64,000 bases of DNA from Candidatus Nitrosothermus koennekei (lineage in GTDB: Archaea; Thermoproteota; Nitrososphaeria; Nitrososphaerales; Nitrosocaldaceae). The notes below the pieces were generated by a model that made no database searches, was not told the DNA's origin, and saw only the letters and a list, made by a program, of their open reading frames with translations. The stretch spans positions 121,165-185,164 of the forward strand of contig JACAFH010000003.1 of NCBI GenBank assembly GCA_013538715.1. Direction: 5' to 3'. The position numbers and the translations under genes are program-made. The number at the start of each line of letters is the position of its first letter. Positions within the stretch are counted from its first letter, which is position 1. Positions 9,651 through 18,211 of this stretch are shown piece by piece.

Positions 9651-9672
9651 TAGAGAATGATAATAGCGATAC

Positions 9673-9891
9673 ATGATTGAATCAGAGCTTGGTTTAGCAG
9701 GTGTGTATAGACTAATAAAGAAGGCAGGTGCAGAAAGGGTAAGTGATGACGCAGCAGAAGAATTAAGAAGTATACTAGAAGAGATTGCTATAGAGATATC
9801 AAAACAGGCTATAGAATTAGCAATACATGCAGGAAGGAGAACGGTTAGAGCAGAAGATATAAGATTAGCAAGGTCTATGCTTAAGAGATAA
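9673..9891 (+). CDS. Archaeal histone (HMf-like)
   Basis: 72-residue single histone fold that wraps DNA as dimers and longer stacks. Helix 1 holds [19 protein letters not shown], the long central helix runs from [19 protein letters not shown] to the AIHAGR loop, and the final [12 protein letters not shown] carries the TVxAxDI motif of loop 2/helix 3 seen in archaeal histones. No long N- or C-terminal tail. The tRNA-Cys gene follows 27 bp downstream on the same strand but has its own TATA box. Confidence 0.96.
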   Translation: MIESELGLAGVYRLIKKAGAERVSDDAAEELRSILEEIAIEISKQAIELAIHAGRRTVRAEDIRLARSMLKR

Positions 9892-9892
9892 C

Positions 9893-9900
9893 AATTTAAA
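9893..9900 (+). promoter_or_regulatory. TATA box of tRNA-Cys
   Basis: AATTTAAA centred about 22 bp upstream of the first tRNA base, just past the histone stop codon. Fits the usual archaeal TATA-to-start distance, so the tRNA is probably transcribed separately from the histone gene. Confidence 0.45.
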
Positions 9901-9918
9901 CTGTGAGGGAAGCATAAT

Positions 9919-9990
9919 GGTGGGGTGGCAGAGCGGCTATGCGCCCGCCTGCAGAGCGGGTATATATGGGTTCAAATCCCATCCCCACCT
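9919..9990 (+). tRNA. tRNA-Cys (GCA)
   Basis: Cloverleaf folds by eye: acceptor GGTGGGG (9919-9925) pairs with CCCCACC (9983-9989), discriminator T at 9990 as expected for cysteine tRNAs; a short D stem; anticodon stem CCCGC/GCGGG with loop CTGCAGA, giving anticodon GCA; T stem ATGGG/CCCAT around TTCAAAT. 72 nt, no intron in the anticodon loop and no encoded CCA. The only tRNA seen in the window. Confidence 0.96.
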
Positions 9991-10430
9991 TAAGTCTTAA
10001 TGATAGGATATATTGTAACTTCATATTTAGAGATAATATAGATTTTGATGGCGATGAATATAATTCATCTTTAAAAAAGAGGATGTGAAGGTTTTGAGTA
10101 TATAATCAATGCAAAGATTAATAAGAATTTTAAATATAAATATATGAGACTCGAGATAAGAGATAAATAATTAAAGAATAAATTATTTATTGTTAATAGT
10201 ATTATCAATATCTCGTTTGATTATCATGTTATATAATAGCAATAATTATAAAATTAATACATGTATTATCCATAAATGGCTAATAGTATTATTGTATACT
10301 AAATATTATAATAGAACATGTTAGTTAAGTATAATTTTTTAATTCATGCTTAATAAGCATAATACTTAAATATTTGTATATTACCAATTTTTCCATAAAC
10401 TTTTTATATTGCTATATCTAATAACTACCT
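9991..10430 (+). promoter_or_regulatory. 440-bp AT-rich control region before the S-layer-like gene
   Basis: No coding frame of note. It contains a perfect inverted repeat ATGCTTA-A-TAAGCAT at 10346-10360 and two copies of TAATAGTATTAT (10194-10205 and 10281-10292). A TATA box CTTTTTATA at 10400-10408 lies about 27 bp before the ATG at 10431, implying a very short leader. Such a long upstream region is exceptional in this compact window and fits a strongly or conditionally expressed surface protein. Confidence 0.55.
10346..10360. repeat. 15-bp perfect palindrome upstream of the S-layer-like gene
   Basis: ATGCTTA-A-TAAGCAT: two 7-bp arms around one base, 40 bp before the TATA box. The form suits a dimeric winged-helix regulator. 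No second copy was noticed elsewhere in the window. Confidence 0.5.
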
Positions 10431-13427
10431 ATGGCTGAAAAGCACAGTAAAATAATTCTAGCAACATTTCTAGCAACAATACTATTGTTACAAACTGCTT
10501 ACATGCTTCCTGTTAACGCACAAGTAGAACCATCGTCTGCTAATTCAGACCCAAGCACGTGGTATACTACTGTAGCAGGTAATTTGGATACCGATACATA
10601 CGATCTTTATCCATATGAGCATGATGAATCACTAACTATAGGCTTCTCTAGATTTGGAGAGATGATAAACAGCATCAATAGTGTAAGAATAGGTTTAGAG
10701 TATAGGAATCAAGATCCATTTGCCCCAGCAGCAGGTTCTAGTTTTCCATCAGATATACCACCATCTTCATGGTTACAAGGTTGGCTTATCAATATTACAT
10801 ACAATCATCCAACAGCGGGTATTAGGAATGTATGGGCTACTGCACAGCATGCAGATACTGTAGATCTAGCAAGGAATTGGTTAAGAGTAGATGATGATTA
10901 TCAAGATCTTTATGGAGCTACTGTTAGTGTTAATGGTATAACTGGCAGTAATAATCCATCATTAACAGATGATGCTGAGAAGTTAGAAGATCCAGCAGAT
11001 AAAGGAGTCTTGATTGATGTAAACGATCCAACAAGTTTTGGTACTACTCCATTTAATGGAGGTAGAAAGACCAATGGAACAGCAACAACAGGGCCTATAG
11101 AAGTGTTGTATGATGGTCCAAGAAGGTTTGTTGGTGTTACACACACTACAGTATACGACTATGTAGATGGAGATGCAAAGGGATTAGTAGATATTGTATT
11201 TACAATTGACTTTAATAAAGTAACTAAAGAGGTTAATGTATTAAAGGATATAAAGATGGTAGATCAAGCAAAGTTTACTATCGCTCCTATAGAGATTACA
11301 ATACCTGATCTAGAATATAGAGATGAGAGTGGACAATACGATATATTTGAAGGGGTTACAGAAGAAATAGAAGGTATGATAGTATCATTTAGCAATAGAG
11401 GAGAGTTTGATCTCAAGGCTGCCGATGCTAGCGATTTTAAGAGTTTTGTGCACTTTTATACATATGGTGCAAATCATACTAATGATGCTGATAATGATAG
11501 ATTACCAACAGTGTATGATAATAGATACACTTGGTTAAGAACTATGCCACCACAAACTAGTGTTCAAGGTACTCCATTAAGTTCATGGGGTAGTGAACCA
11601 GCGGGTCCTGACAATCCAACTGATGATATAATTTATGGAACATACGATGTTGCTCAGATAATATCACGAACATCATCTAATGGTTTAGGAAATACTGTAG
11701 CATGGGCTGCGTTCTGGCCTTCACTAAGTGATTGGGATGTTGATGGAGGTAGAACTGGATATTGGTGGCAATCATTAGAAGCATCTAATCCTCATAGGAT
11801 TGATGTTACTGACGAACCATTTAGGTCACCATACATAATTGGAGAATGGGACTTTGTATTAACTGATGAAGCAATATTCATAGATCCAGATGGCAATCCA
11901 GATGGAGATGAGTTAGAAGGTGATAGGATGTTTAGAGGTGTATCTCAGTATGGAGTTGTTGATAGACATGATGAATTAGTAGAGGGAGGAGACTTTCCAT
12001 TGATGATGTGTGATGATATTGGGGTTGAAGGAAATGTCATGTATGGAAGAGGAGACGATTCAGATGCTGTTGGTAGTCTTGATAATATACTAGACCCAGA
12101 GGTAGCATACTATCTAAAGATGAAGTTCTGTCCATGGGATCTAACTGATGCTGCTAACAAGAGTACTCAGAGACATTTATATCAATTAGACGGTCGTATT
12201 ACTGTTTCTAGTGTAGATCTAGGTGTTGATTTTACAGATTTCCAAGGAACTGATGTTAATGCTAATGACATAATAGGTGATACGACTGAAGAAGCAGAAG
12301 AGTGGAGAGCATATAGTACATTTGCTGAGAGAGTATTAGTAGATGGAGAATTATTAGAGAGAGGTGTAGATTATACAATAGAAGAGGATAGTGATGATTC
12401 TGCATTAATAGTATTTACTTCACCTGTAAGAGTTGACGATGAACTAGTAATCTACTACTCAGTAAACTCTGAAGGGTCATATGAATGGACAGCAGTAGGA
12501 AGAGATAGCAATGTAGTGGATAGTGCAGCAGCAAGTATGGTTACTGCTGGATTTAATGCTATCAATGATGTATCTACATTATGGGCAGCATTGGATATGA
12601 AAGATACAGAGCATCAAACACCAGTATTCTTAATGGAAAGATTTGGAAATGGTGATACTAGAGGAGATTATCACTATGATCATGCTGGAGATGATCATAG
12701 ATCAGCATTAAAGAAGTATTGGAGTACTACAATACCAATAGCGTCTAGTAATATTATCTCAGTAGGAGGTCCAGGTGCAAATCTTGTCACCGAATACTTT
12801 AACGAATTCATGCCAGCAATATACAGAGGCTCATTCTTTGGAGTGGCAGATCTATTGCTAGTTCCAAGTTGGGATGCTTTAGGAAGTGGTAATGAGAAAC
12901 CAGAAAGATTAACTGGACAAGCTATAACAGATAACACCGATAGTGTTAAATATAACATCACAGATAGCACTGATCCAAAGATTATACCAGTAGAAGATCA
13001 AGATTACGGATGGGCAGTCATATCAACATACAAAGATATCAATGGCACAGTAGGCTTCAATGTATGGGGCGCAACAGGCAATGACTCATTCTGGGCTGCT
13101 CAAGTCTTCCAGAATGGTTTAAATGAAGAGGTATTATATAAAAAGAGTCCAATAACATTATACAAGATAATTGCTGTTGATAATGATGATAATGGTCCAA
13201 GTAGCAATGATGATTTAATAGAATATGATTTAATTACTCTTGGAGGCGATGAGAATAGTATAGCAGAATGGTTAATGGATGAGGAGGAAGAAGGAGTAAC
13301 AACAATAATACTCTGGATAGATTATACTGATGAAGGAAGCATAAGCAGGGATGGAGGATATCATCCAAAGATAACAATAGTTGAAGAGTTAGGAATAATA
13401 AGCGAGATACCACAACATGATCCATAA
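10431..13427 (+). CDS. Large secreted surface protein, probable S-layer protein
   Basis: 998 residues. A clear signal peptide (basic MAEKHSK, hydrophobic IILATFLATILLLQTAYML, cleavage near NAQ at residue 31) sends it outside. The mature part is very acidic, rich in Asp, Asn, Gly, Ser and Thr, with N-x-S/T sequons for N-glycosylation and no membrane anchor at the C-terminus. The late segment NIISVGGPGANLVTEYF, followed by YGWAVISTY, resembles the C-terminal part of archaeal S-layer proteins. A Cys pair (MMCDD near 527, KFCPWD near 565) could form a disulfide. Followed by a T8 terminator and a glycosyltransferase. The S-layer call rests on composition, size and these short similarities. Confidence 0.68.
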   Translation: MAEKHSKIILATFLATILLLQTAYMLPVNAQVEPSSANSDPSTWYTTVAGNLDTDTYDLYPYEHDESLTIGFSRFGEMINSINSVRIGLEYRNQDPFAPAAGSSFPSDIPPSSWLQGWLINITYNHPTAGIRNVWATAQHADTVDLARNWLRVDDDYQDLYGATVSVNGITGSNNPSLTDDAEKLEDPADKGVLIDVNDPTSFGTTPFNGGRKTNGTATTGPIEVLYDGPRRFVGVTHTTVYDYVDGDAKGLVDIVFTIDFNKVTKEVNVLKDIKMVDQAKFTIAPIEITIPDLEYRDESGQYDIFEGVTEEIEGMIVSFSNRGEFDLKAADASDFKSFVHFYTYGANHTNDADNDRLPTVYDNRYTWLRTMPPQTSVQGTPLSSWGSEPAGPDNPTDDIIYGTYDVAQIISRTSSNGLGNTVAWAAFWPSLSDWDVDGGRTGYWWQSLEASNPHRIDVTDEPFRSPYIIGEWDFVLTDEAIFIDPDGNPDGDELEGDRMFRGVSQYGVVDRHDELVEGGDFPLMMCDDIGVEGNVMYGRGDDSDAVGSLDNILDPEVAYYLKMKFCPWDLTDAANKSTQRHLYQLDGRITVSSVDLGVDFTDFQGTDVNANDIIGDTTEEAEEWRAYSTFAERVLVDGELLERGVDYTIEEDSDDSALIVFTSPVRVDDELVIYYSVNSEGSYEWTAVGRDSNVVDSAAASMVTAGFNAINDVSTLWAALDMKDTEHQTPVFLMERFGNGDTRGDYHYDHAGDDHRSALKKYWSTTIPIASSNIISVGGPGANLVTEYFNEFMPAIYRGSFFGVADLLLVPSWDALGSGNEKPERLTGQAITDNTDSVKYNITDSTDPKIIPVEDQDYGWAVISTYKDINGTVGFNVWGATGNDSFWAAQVFQNGLNEEVLYKKSPITLYKIIAVDNDDNGPSSNDDLIEYDLITLGGDENSIAEWLMDEEEEGVTTIILWIDYTDEGSISRDGGYHPKITIVEELGIISEIPQHDP

Positions 13428-13429
13428 TC

Positions 13430-13437
13430 TTTTTTTT
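13430..13437 (+). terminator. T8 terminator after the S-layer-like gene
   Basis: Run of eight T beginning three bases behind the stop codon, before the next gene at 13450. This is the strongest U-tract terminator noticed in the window and would cut the highly expressed surface gene off from the glycosyltransferase. Confidence 0.6.
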
Positions 13438-13449
13438 GATAATTAGTAT

Positions 13450-14514
13450 ATGCTATCTATAGCTATACCATCATTAAACTTTTGTGGAGGAGCAGAAGCA
13501 GTAACACTAGAATTGCTAAAACATCTAAGCGATAATCATAGAATAAGATTGATAACAGTAGATAAACCAAATTGGAATAAGATAAGAAGCATACTAAATT
13601 ATGAGATAAAGATAGAAGAGGTATATAAAATAGATTATGATCTTACTGAGCATATAAATGCTATAAATATAACAAGGATGATAATCGCATATAATTCTCT
13701 GCTAGATTATGCTACTATAAACATGTATGGCGATCTAGATCTCTTTATAGATAGGGCAAAGATAACATACATCAATGGCATACCGTTTAGTATAATAGAT
13801 GAAGAGAGGGCACCTATCTATCTAAACAGCATTATAAGAAGAGTATATAAACATCTAGTTAAACCAAAGAAGAATAACATACTAATAAGTAATTCATTCT
13901 ATACTAGAAGCATCATAAAAGAGAGATTAGGATTAGACTCGATAGTTATTCATCCGCCATTAACTATAGATAGAAGTAAGTTAGAAAGTAGAGAGAAGGA
14001 AGAGATAGTACTAACAGTTACAAGAATAGCTAGAGGGAAGAAGCTAGAGAGAGTATTAGAGATAGCAGAGAGATTAAAGGATACTAAATTTGTAATAGTA
14101 GGTAGGGTATATGATTATCCATATTATTATAAATTATTAGAGAAGAGTAAGCAAATTAATAATCTAACTATAATAGTTAATAAGCCAAGAGATGTAATGA
14201 TAGAGTATATGAACAAAGCGAAGATCCTTCTTCATACTATGGATTACGAGACGTATGGCTTATCCATAATAGAAGGAATGATAGCAAAATGCATACCAAT
14301 AGTGCCAAGAAATGGAGGTCCATGGATGGATATACTTGATAGTAAGAATGGTGTATATGGATATGCATACAATAGCATAGATGAGGCCATTAAATATATA
14401 GAAGCAGTAGACTATTCTATAGCAGATAATGCATACACTAGAGCTATACAATTATCAGAAGAGTTTTATGATATGTTTAGGAAGGTAATAGATACATACA
14501 TAACCTACATATAA
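13450..14514 (+). CDS. Glycosyltransferase family 4 (GT-B fold)
   Basis: 354 residues. The N-terminal half starts SLNFCGGAEAVTLELLKHL, the acceptor-side loop of GT4 enzymes. The C-terminal half has VLTVTRIARGKKLERVLEIA and the donor-binding ETYGLSIIEGMIAKCIPIV with the E-x7-E pattern (Glu in YETYG and in IIEGM) that binds the sugar nucleotide. Acts at the cytoplasmic face of the membrane. Its place right behind the S-layer-like gene suggests a role in glycosylating surface material. Tail overlaps by 10 bp with the convergent coiled-coil gene. Confidence 0.88.
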   Translation: MLSIAIPSLNFCGGAEAVTLELLKHLSDNHRIRLITVDKPNWNKIRSILNYEIKIEEVYKIDYDLTEHINAINITRMIIAYNSLLDYATINMYGDLDLFIDRAKITYINGIPFSIIDEERAPIYLNSIIRRVYKHLVKPKKNNILISNSFYTRSIIKERLGLDSIVIHPPLTIDRSKLESREKEEIVLTVTRIARGKKLERVLEIAERLKDTKFVIVGRVYDYPYYYKLLEKSKQINNLTIIVNKPRDVMIEYMNKAKILLHTMDYETYGLSIIEGMIAKCIPIVPRNGGPWMDILDSKNGVYGYAYNSIDEAIKYIEAVDYSIADNAYTRAIQLSEEFYDMFRKVIDTYITYI

Positions 14515-15827
14515 GTTGCATAAACTCTGATACCTTTTCTATCCCCTTCTACCTCTACTTCTGGTCTTATAGTATAACCAAAGATAAACTTATGTGCATC
14601 TACATCTTTGAACTTGTTATAGAATGCATTGATATCATTCACATCAATCCTACTTTTTATCTCTCCTATTACATCTATGCTTTTACCATTTTTATAGCCT
14701 TTAACATATATATCTGTCTCTATCTCTTTATCATTGATCTTAATGATATATCTGACTTTTATATCGCTTCTCTTAATTATTATACCGTCTTTCCTTAATA
14801 ACCGAGGGAGTTTTGTAACTGCTATATCTTCTAATGTAAATCCTACTGTATTAGATAATCTACCTACTTCATGTCTTAGAGCCATTAGACTCTCTTCTGT
14901 CCTCGCTTGAGCTAAAGCAAGTTTCTCTACCGCATCTTCTAATCTAATCAATCTCTCTTCTGTCCTCGCTTGAGCTAAAGCAAGTTTCTCTACCGCATCT
15001 TCTAATCTAATCAATCTCTCTTCTGTCCTCGCTACTCTTGTCTCTAAACTAACAATCCTATTAGTTACCCTCTCATCTAATGCTACTATCCTCTCTTCCA
15101 AACTAGTTACCCTCTCATCTAATGCTACTATCCTCTCTGTTAACCTCTTATCTGCCTCTGCAATCTTCTCCTCTAAACTAACAATCCTATTAGTTACCCT
15201 CTCATCTAATGCTACTATCCTCTCTGTTAACCTCTTATCTGCCTCTGCAATCTTCTCCTCTAAACTAACAATCCTATTAGTTACCCTCTCATCTAATGCT
15301 ACTATCCTCTCTGTTAACCTCTTATCTGCCTCTGCAATCTTCTCCTCTAAACTAACAATCCTATTAGTTACCCTCTCATCTAATGCTACTATCCTCTCTT
15401 CCAAACTAGTTACCCTCTCATCTAATGCTACTATCCTCTCTGTTAACCTCTTATCTGCCTCTGCAATCTTCTCCTCTAAACTAACAATCCTATTAGTTAC
15501 CCTCTCATCTAATGCTACTATCCTCTCTTCCAAACTAGTTACCCTCTCATCTAATGCTACTATCCTCTCTGTTAACCTCTTATCTGCCTCTGCAATCTTC
15601 TCCTCTAAACTAACAATCCTATTAGTTACCCTCTCATCTAATGCTACTATCCTCTCTTCCATCTTGCCTTGTAATGAAACTAGTTTATTTATAGAATCTG
15701 TAAGTTCAGTTATAGAACTCTTAATCTCTTCCAACCCTAACAACCCAGACATAATATATCTAAACTCCTTATTCTCTTTAAGTAGTTTAAATAGTGCATC
15801 TTTTATAACATCAGGTTGTACAGACAT
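14505..15827 (-). CDS. Coiled-coil protein with C-terminal PD-(D/E)XK nuclease-like domain
   Basis: 440 residues. After an N-terminal helical part, residues about 55-270 are a repetitive coiled coil: five copies of a 29-residue unit containing ERIVALDERVTN and EEKIAEADKRLT, some with an extra 14 residues, then two 21-residue units (ARTEERLIRLEDAVEKLA). The last 110 residues, from FTLEDIAVTKLPRLL, resemble restriction-endonuclease-like proteins: ETDIYVKGY supplies the acidic residue and IGEIKSRI the ExK motif. Proteins of this plan (DUF3782-like) occur in many archaea, and their function is unknown. Repeat number may vary between strains. Confidence 0.75.
   Translation of the reverse strand: MSVQPDVIKDALFKLLKENKEFRYIMSGLLGLEEIKSSITELTDSINKLVSLQGKMEERIVALDERVTNRIVSLEEKIAEADKRLTERIVALDERVTSLEERIVALDERVTNRIVSLEEKIAEADKRLTERIVALDERVTSLEERIVALDERVTNRIVSLEEKIAEADKRLTERIVALDERVTNRIVSLEEKIAEADKRLTERIVALDERVTNRIVSLEEKIAEADKRLTERIVALDERVTSLEERIVALDERVTNRIVSLETRVARTEERLIRLEDAVEKLALAQARTEERLIRLEDAVEKLALAQARTEESLMALRHEVGRLSNTVGFTLEDIAVTKLPRLLRKDGIIIKRSDIKVRYIIKINDKEIETDIYVKGYKNGKSIDVIGEIKSRIDVNDINAFYNKFKDVDAHKFIFGYTIRPEVEVEGDRKGIRVYATYM
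14890..15660. repeat. Intragenic 87-bp and 63-bp tandem repeats
   Basis: On the + strand the marker TGTTAACC recurs at 15138, 15225, 15312, 15441 and 15570. Spacings are 87, 87, 129 and 129 bp, the longer ones being 87 plus an extra 42-bp block. A second family, marked by TTCTGTCC at 14895, 14958 and 15021, repeats every 63 bp. Copies look nearly identical at DNA level and keep the reading frame. This points to recent expansion or gene conversion, not just selection on the coiled coil. Confidence 0.92.
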
Positions 15828-15845
15828 AATTATTATTCTTCATAT

Positions 15846-15863
15846 ATAAGATAAAAATCTTAT
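15846..15863. repeat. Inverted repeat near the start of the coiled-coil nuclease-like gene
   Basis: ATAAGAT, four A, ATCTTAT: perfect 7-bp arms 19-36 bp ahead of the leftward start codon at 15827. Could be an operator that overlaps the TATA region of that gene, or simply an AT-rich hairpin. Confidence 0.4.
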
Positions 15864-16174
15864 CCTCGTTCTAGTATTCAGTTATTATATGCTTTTATTC
15901 TTAATAGATTAGTAACATTAACAATAAATCCATGTCTATATTTATCTTTTTAGTTTAAATAAATTTAAAATCTGCTTGGTATCATTAGATTAAACTACAT
16001 ATTATATCTTCAATCCAAATTCTTTAGTGATGATAAGCAATACTAAATTCTTGCAACTTCATGAAACAGTTCTATATCTTATCTTATGTAACACTCGTTG
16101 TATGGCAATCTAGATTATATACCAAGCTTTTGATATTATACTAGATTGTTTTTTACTCATGAATACATCGCTAA

Positions 16175-16185
16175 CTTATAATATA
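16175..16185 (+). promoter_or_regulatory. TATA box of the etf operon
   Basis: CTTATAATATA centred about 26 bp before the etfB ATG at 16206, the spacing of a leaderless transcript. Probably drives etfB through larB as one operon. Confidence 0.45.
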
Positions 16186-16205
16186 GTATTCTAGATAACT
16201 TTATC

Positions 16206-17051
16206 ATGAGCATAAATGTAGCTGTTATGGTTAAATTAGAACCAGATCTCTCTGAAGGTAATGTAAGCTATAATCCTGATGGTACTCTTAATAGAACAAA
16301 GACAAAGAATATTCTAGGACCACATAGTGCAATAGCATGCAAAGCAGCATTATATGCTAAGATCAAATACGATGCAAGAGTAAGTATATGTACTATGGGT
16401 CCTCCTCTTGCTGAAGTTGCATTAAAGGAGGCTATGAGCATATGTAATGCTGACGAATTGCATCTTTATAGCGATAGACTATTTGCTGGAGCTGATACTC
16501 TTGCAACTGCTGAAGTATTGAAGTATGGGATAGAGAAATTAAACGCTGACCTAGTATTTAGCGGGCATAGAGCCGTCGATGGAGAAACTGGTCAGACAGG
16601 TCCTCAAACTGCATGGAAGCTAGGTTATACATTCATAGGTAATGTAATAGCATATGATTTAGATCTAGATAAGAGGATTGTTAGAGCAATAAGATTGTTA
16701 GATCTAGAAGGTATTTATATTAAAGAAGAGGTAGAAGCTAGATTGCCAGTATTTCTAACAATAGATCCTAGTTATAAGGAGAGTTATAGAAGAGTATCAG
16801 AGAGGCTTAAATACTCATTACTTAAAAACGCTGCAAGTAAAAGGATAGAACATTATAAAGATTATCTAAAGATCTGGAGTGTAAAGGATCTAGGAGTAAA
16901 TCCATCACGTGTAGGTTTAGCAGGTTCACCAACTATAGTATATAAAGTCGAGAAGATACCTCGTGCAAAGAGTAGAAGGAGTGCTAAAGTTATAACATTA
17001 AAAGAGAGATATGATGTTATCAGTAAGATATTAGAGGTTGTTAATCAATGA
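16206..17051 (+). CDS. etfB: Electron transfer flavoprotein beta subunit (FixA type)
   Basis: 281 residues. First gene of an ETF operon. EtfB binds a nucleotide or second flavin and, with EtfA, passes electrons to the membrane-linked EtfC. Seen: the start VAVMVKLEPDL, the loop VDGETGQTGPQTA typical of EtfB, and the RRVSERLKYS region near the C-terminus. Slightly longer than the usual 250-265 residues. The stop overlaps the etfA start by 4 bp (ATGA). Whether this ETF bifurcates electrons (FixAB type) or is a plain beta-oxidation ETF cannot be read from sequence by eye, although the company of an EtfC-EtfX fusion favours the FixABCX type. Confidence 0.9.
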   Translation: MSINVAVMVKLEPDLSEGNVSYNPDGTLNRTKTKNILGPHSAIACKAALYAKIKYDARVSICTMGPPLAEVALKEAMSICNADELHLYSDRLFAGADTLATAEVLKYGIEKLNADLVFSGHRAVDGETGQTGPQTAWKLGYTFIGNVIAYDLDLDKRIVRAIRLLDLEGIYIKEEVEARLPVFLTIDPSYKESYRRVSERLKYSLLKNAASKRIEHYKDYLKIWSVKDLGVNPSRVGLAGSPTIVYKVEKIPRAKSRRSAKVITLKERYDVISKILEVVNQ

Positions 17052-18211
17052 AATATCAACATCTCTTTGTTATATTTGAACATGACGATGGTAAACCATT
17101 AAGCGTAAGCTATGAGATGATTGGAGAGGCTAAAAGATTAATGGATAAATACAATGTTAGATACAATTCTAATGAGAGTGTTATAGCTATAATTCTAGGC
17201 AGTAATATAAGAGAGTTATGTAACGAAGCAATCTATTATGGTGCAGATGCTGTCATATTTGTTGACCATCCAGAGTTAAGATATGTTAAGAATGATACAT
17301 ATGCTAGAATCATCTCAAATATAGTAAGTAATAGAGAGGTAGTTAGTAAAGTAGTAGAGTGTTCTGAGCAATATATTAAACCTAGATATATCTTCTTTGC
17401 AGCTGATAGTATAGGGAGGCATTTATCCGCAAGTACACTAGCAGCATTAGACTCTGGATTAGCGAGTGATGTAAATAAACTAGAGATAGATGATATAGTG
17501 CTAAGACATACACAAAAGACAGGAGGAAAGGAAGAGAAGTATGAGAAGACTCTAATTATGTATAGACCAGATTTTAGTGGATTTTTATGGACTCAAATTC
17601 TATGCTTGGATAATAGAGATGAAGCAAACAAAAAAGATTTTCACCCTCAAGCATGTAGTATAATACCCCATGTCTTTGAACCGTTAGAGAGAGATATTAA
17701 CAGAAAGGGTAAGATAATAGAGTACAAAGCATCGATTGAGGAGATAGATCAAGCAATAAAGATAATAAAAAGAGAAGTAATAAAGAGCGAGGTATCTCTT
17801 GATAAAGATATAATAGTAGCATTTGGAAGAGGTATAAGAGATGATCCATCAAACAACATCAAGATTATTGAAGAGTTTGCAAAGATGATTAATGCTGAGA
17901 TAGCGATCTCACTTCCATTATCTAAACAACCATATAATGTTGATAGTAATCTAAAGAGATATTTTAGTATTGCTAGAGTTGTTGGTAGTAGTGGTAAGAA
18001 AGTAGCACCAAAACTATATATAGCAATAGGGATTAGTGGAGCCTCTCAACATATAGTTGGAATGAAGGATGCAGAGTATGTCATAGCAATTAATAGTGAT
18101 GCTAACGCTCCAATTAAGGACGAATCCGATCTCTTCATTCATGGAAGGATGGAAGATGTATTACCAGTATTGATAGACGAATTAAGAGGTGTTAAACATG
18201 GAAAGGTATGA
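17048..18211 (+). CDS. etfA: Electron transfer flavoprotein alpha subunit (FixB type)
   Basis: 387 residues. The C-terminal FAD domain carries the family signature: VVGSSGKKVAPKLYIAIG, then GISGASQHIVGM, then IAINSDANAPIKDESDL. Together with EtfB it forms the soluble flavoprotein that accepts electrons (from NADH or acyl-CoA dehydrogenases) and hands them to EtfC. The N-terminal domain is long. A 4-bp overlap with etfB and a 14-bp overlap with the ATG chosen for etfCX indicate tight translational coupling. No acyl-CoA dehydrogenase gene is nearby, so the electron donor is unknown. Confidence 0.92.
   Translation: MKYQHLFVIFEHDDGKPLSVSYEMIGEAKRLMDKYNVRYNSNESVIAIILGSNIRELCNEAIYYGADAVIFVDHPELRYVKNDTYARIISNIVSNREVVSKVVECSEQYIKPRYIFFAADSIGRHLSASTLAALDSGLASDVNKLEIDDIVLRHTQKTGGKEEKYEKTLIMYRPDFSGFLWTQILCLDNRDEANKKDFHPQACSIIPHVFEPLERDINRKGKIIEYKASIEEIDQAIKIIKREVIKSEVSLDKDIIVAFGRGIRDDPSNNIKIIEEFAKMINAEIAISLPLSKQPYNVDSNLKRYFSIARVVGSSGKKVAPKLYIAIGISGASQHIVGMKDAEYVIAINSDANAPIKDESDLFIHGRMEDVLPVLIDELRGVKHGKV

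Larger units (their letters stand above)
15828..16205. other. 378-bp intergenic region with inverted repeats
   Basis: Divergent promoter region between the coiled-coil nuclease-like gene and etfB; no coding frame supported. It holds ATAAGAT-AAAA-ATCTTAT at 15846-15863, overlapping the expected TATA position of the leftward gene. It also holds a pair of complementary 9-mers, GCTTGGTAT (15974-15982) and ATACCAAGC (16119-16127), T6 at 16149-16154, and a TATA box for etfB at 16175-16185. The 9-mers could close an RNA of about 154 nt; see findings. Confidence 0.5.

Noticed and set aside
14890..15660. Direct repeats considered as a CRISPR array
   Set aside because: There are no unique spacers; units are contiguous, in frame and encode a coiled coil.
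16026..16075. C/D box RNA suggested by TGATGA at about 16028
   Set aside because: No CTGA D box at a suitable distance on either strand.
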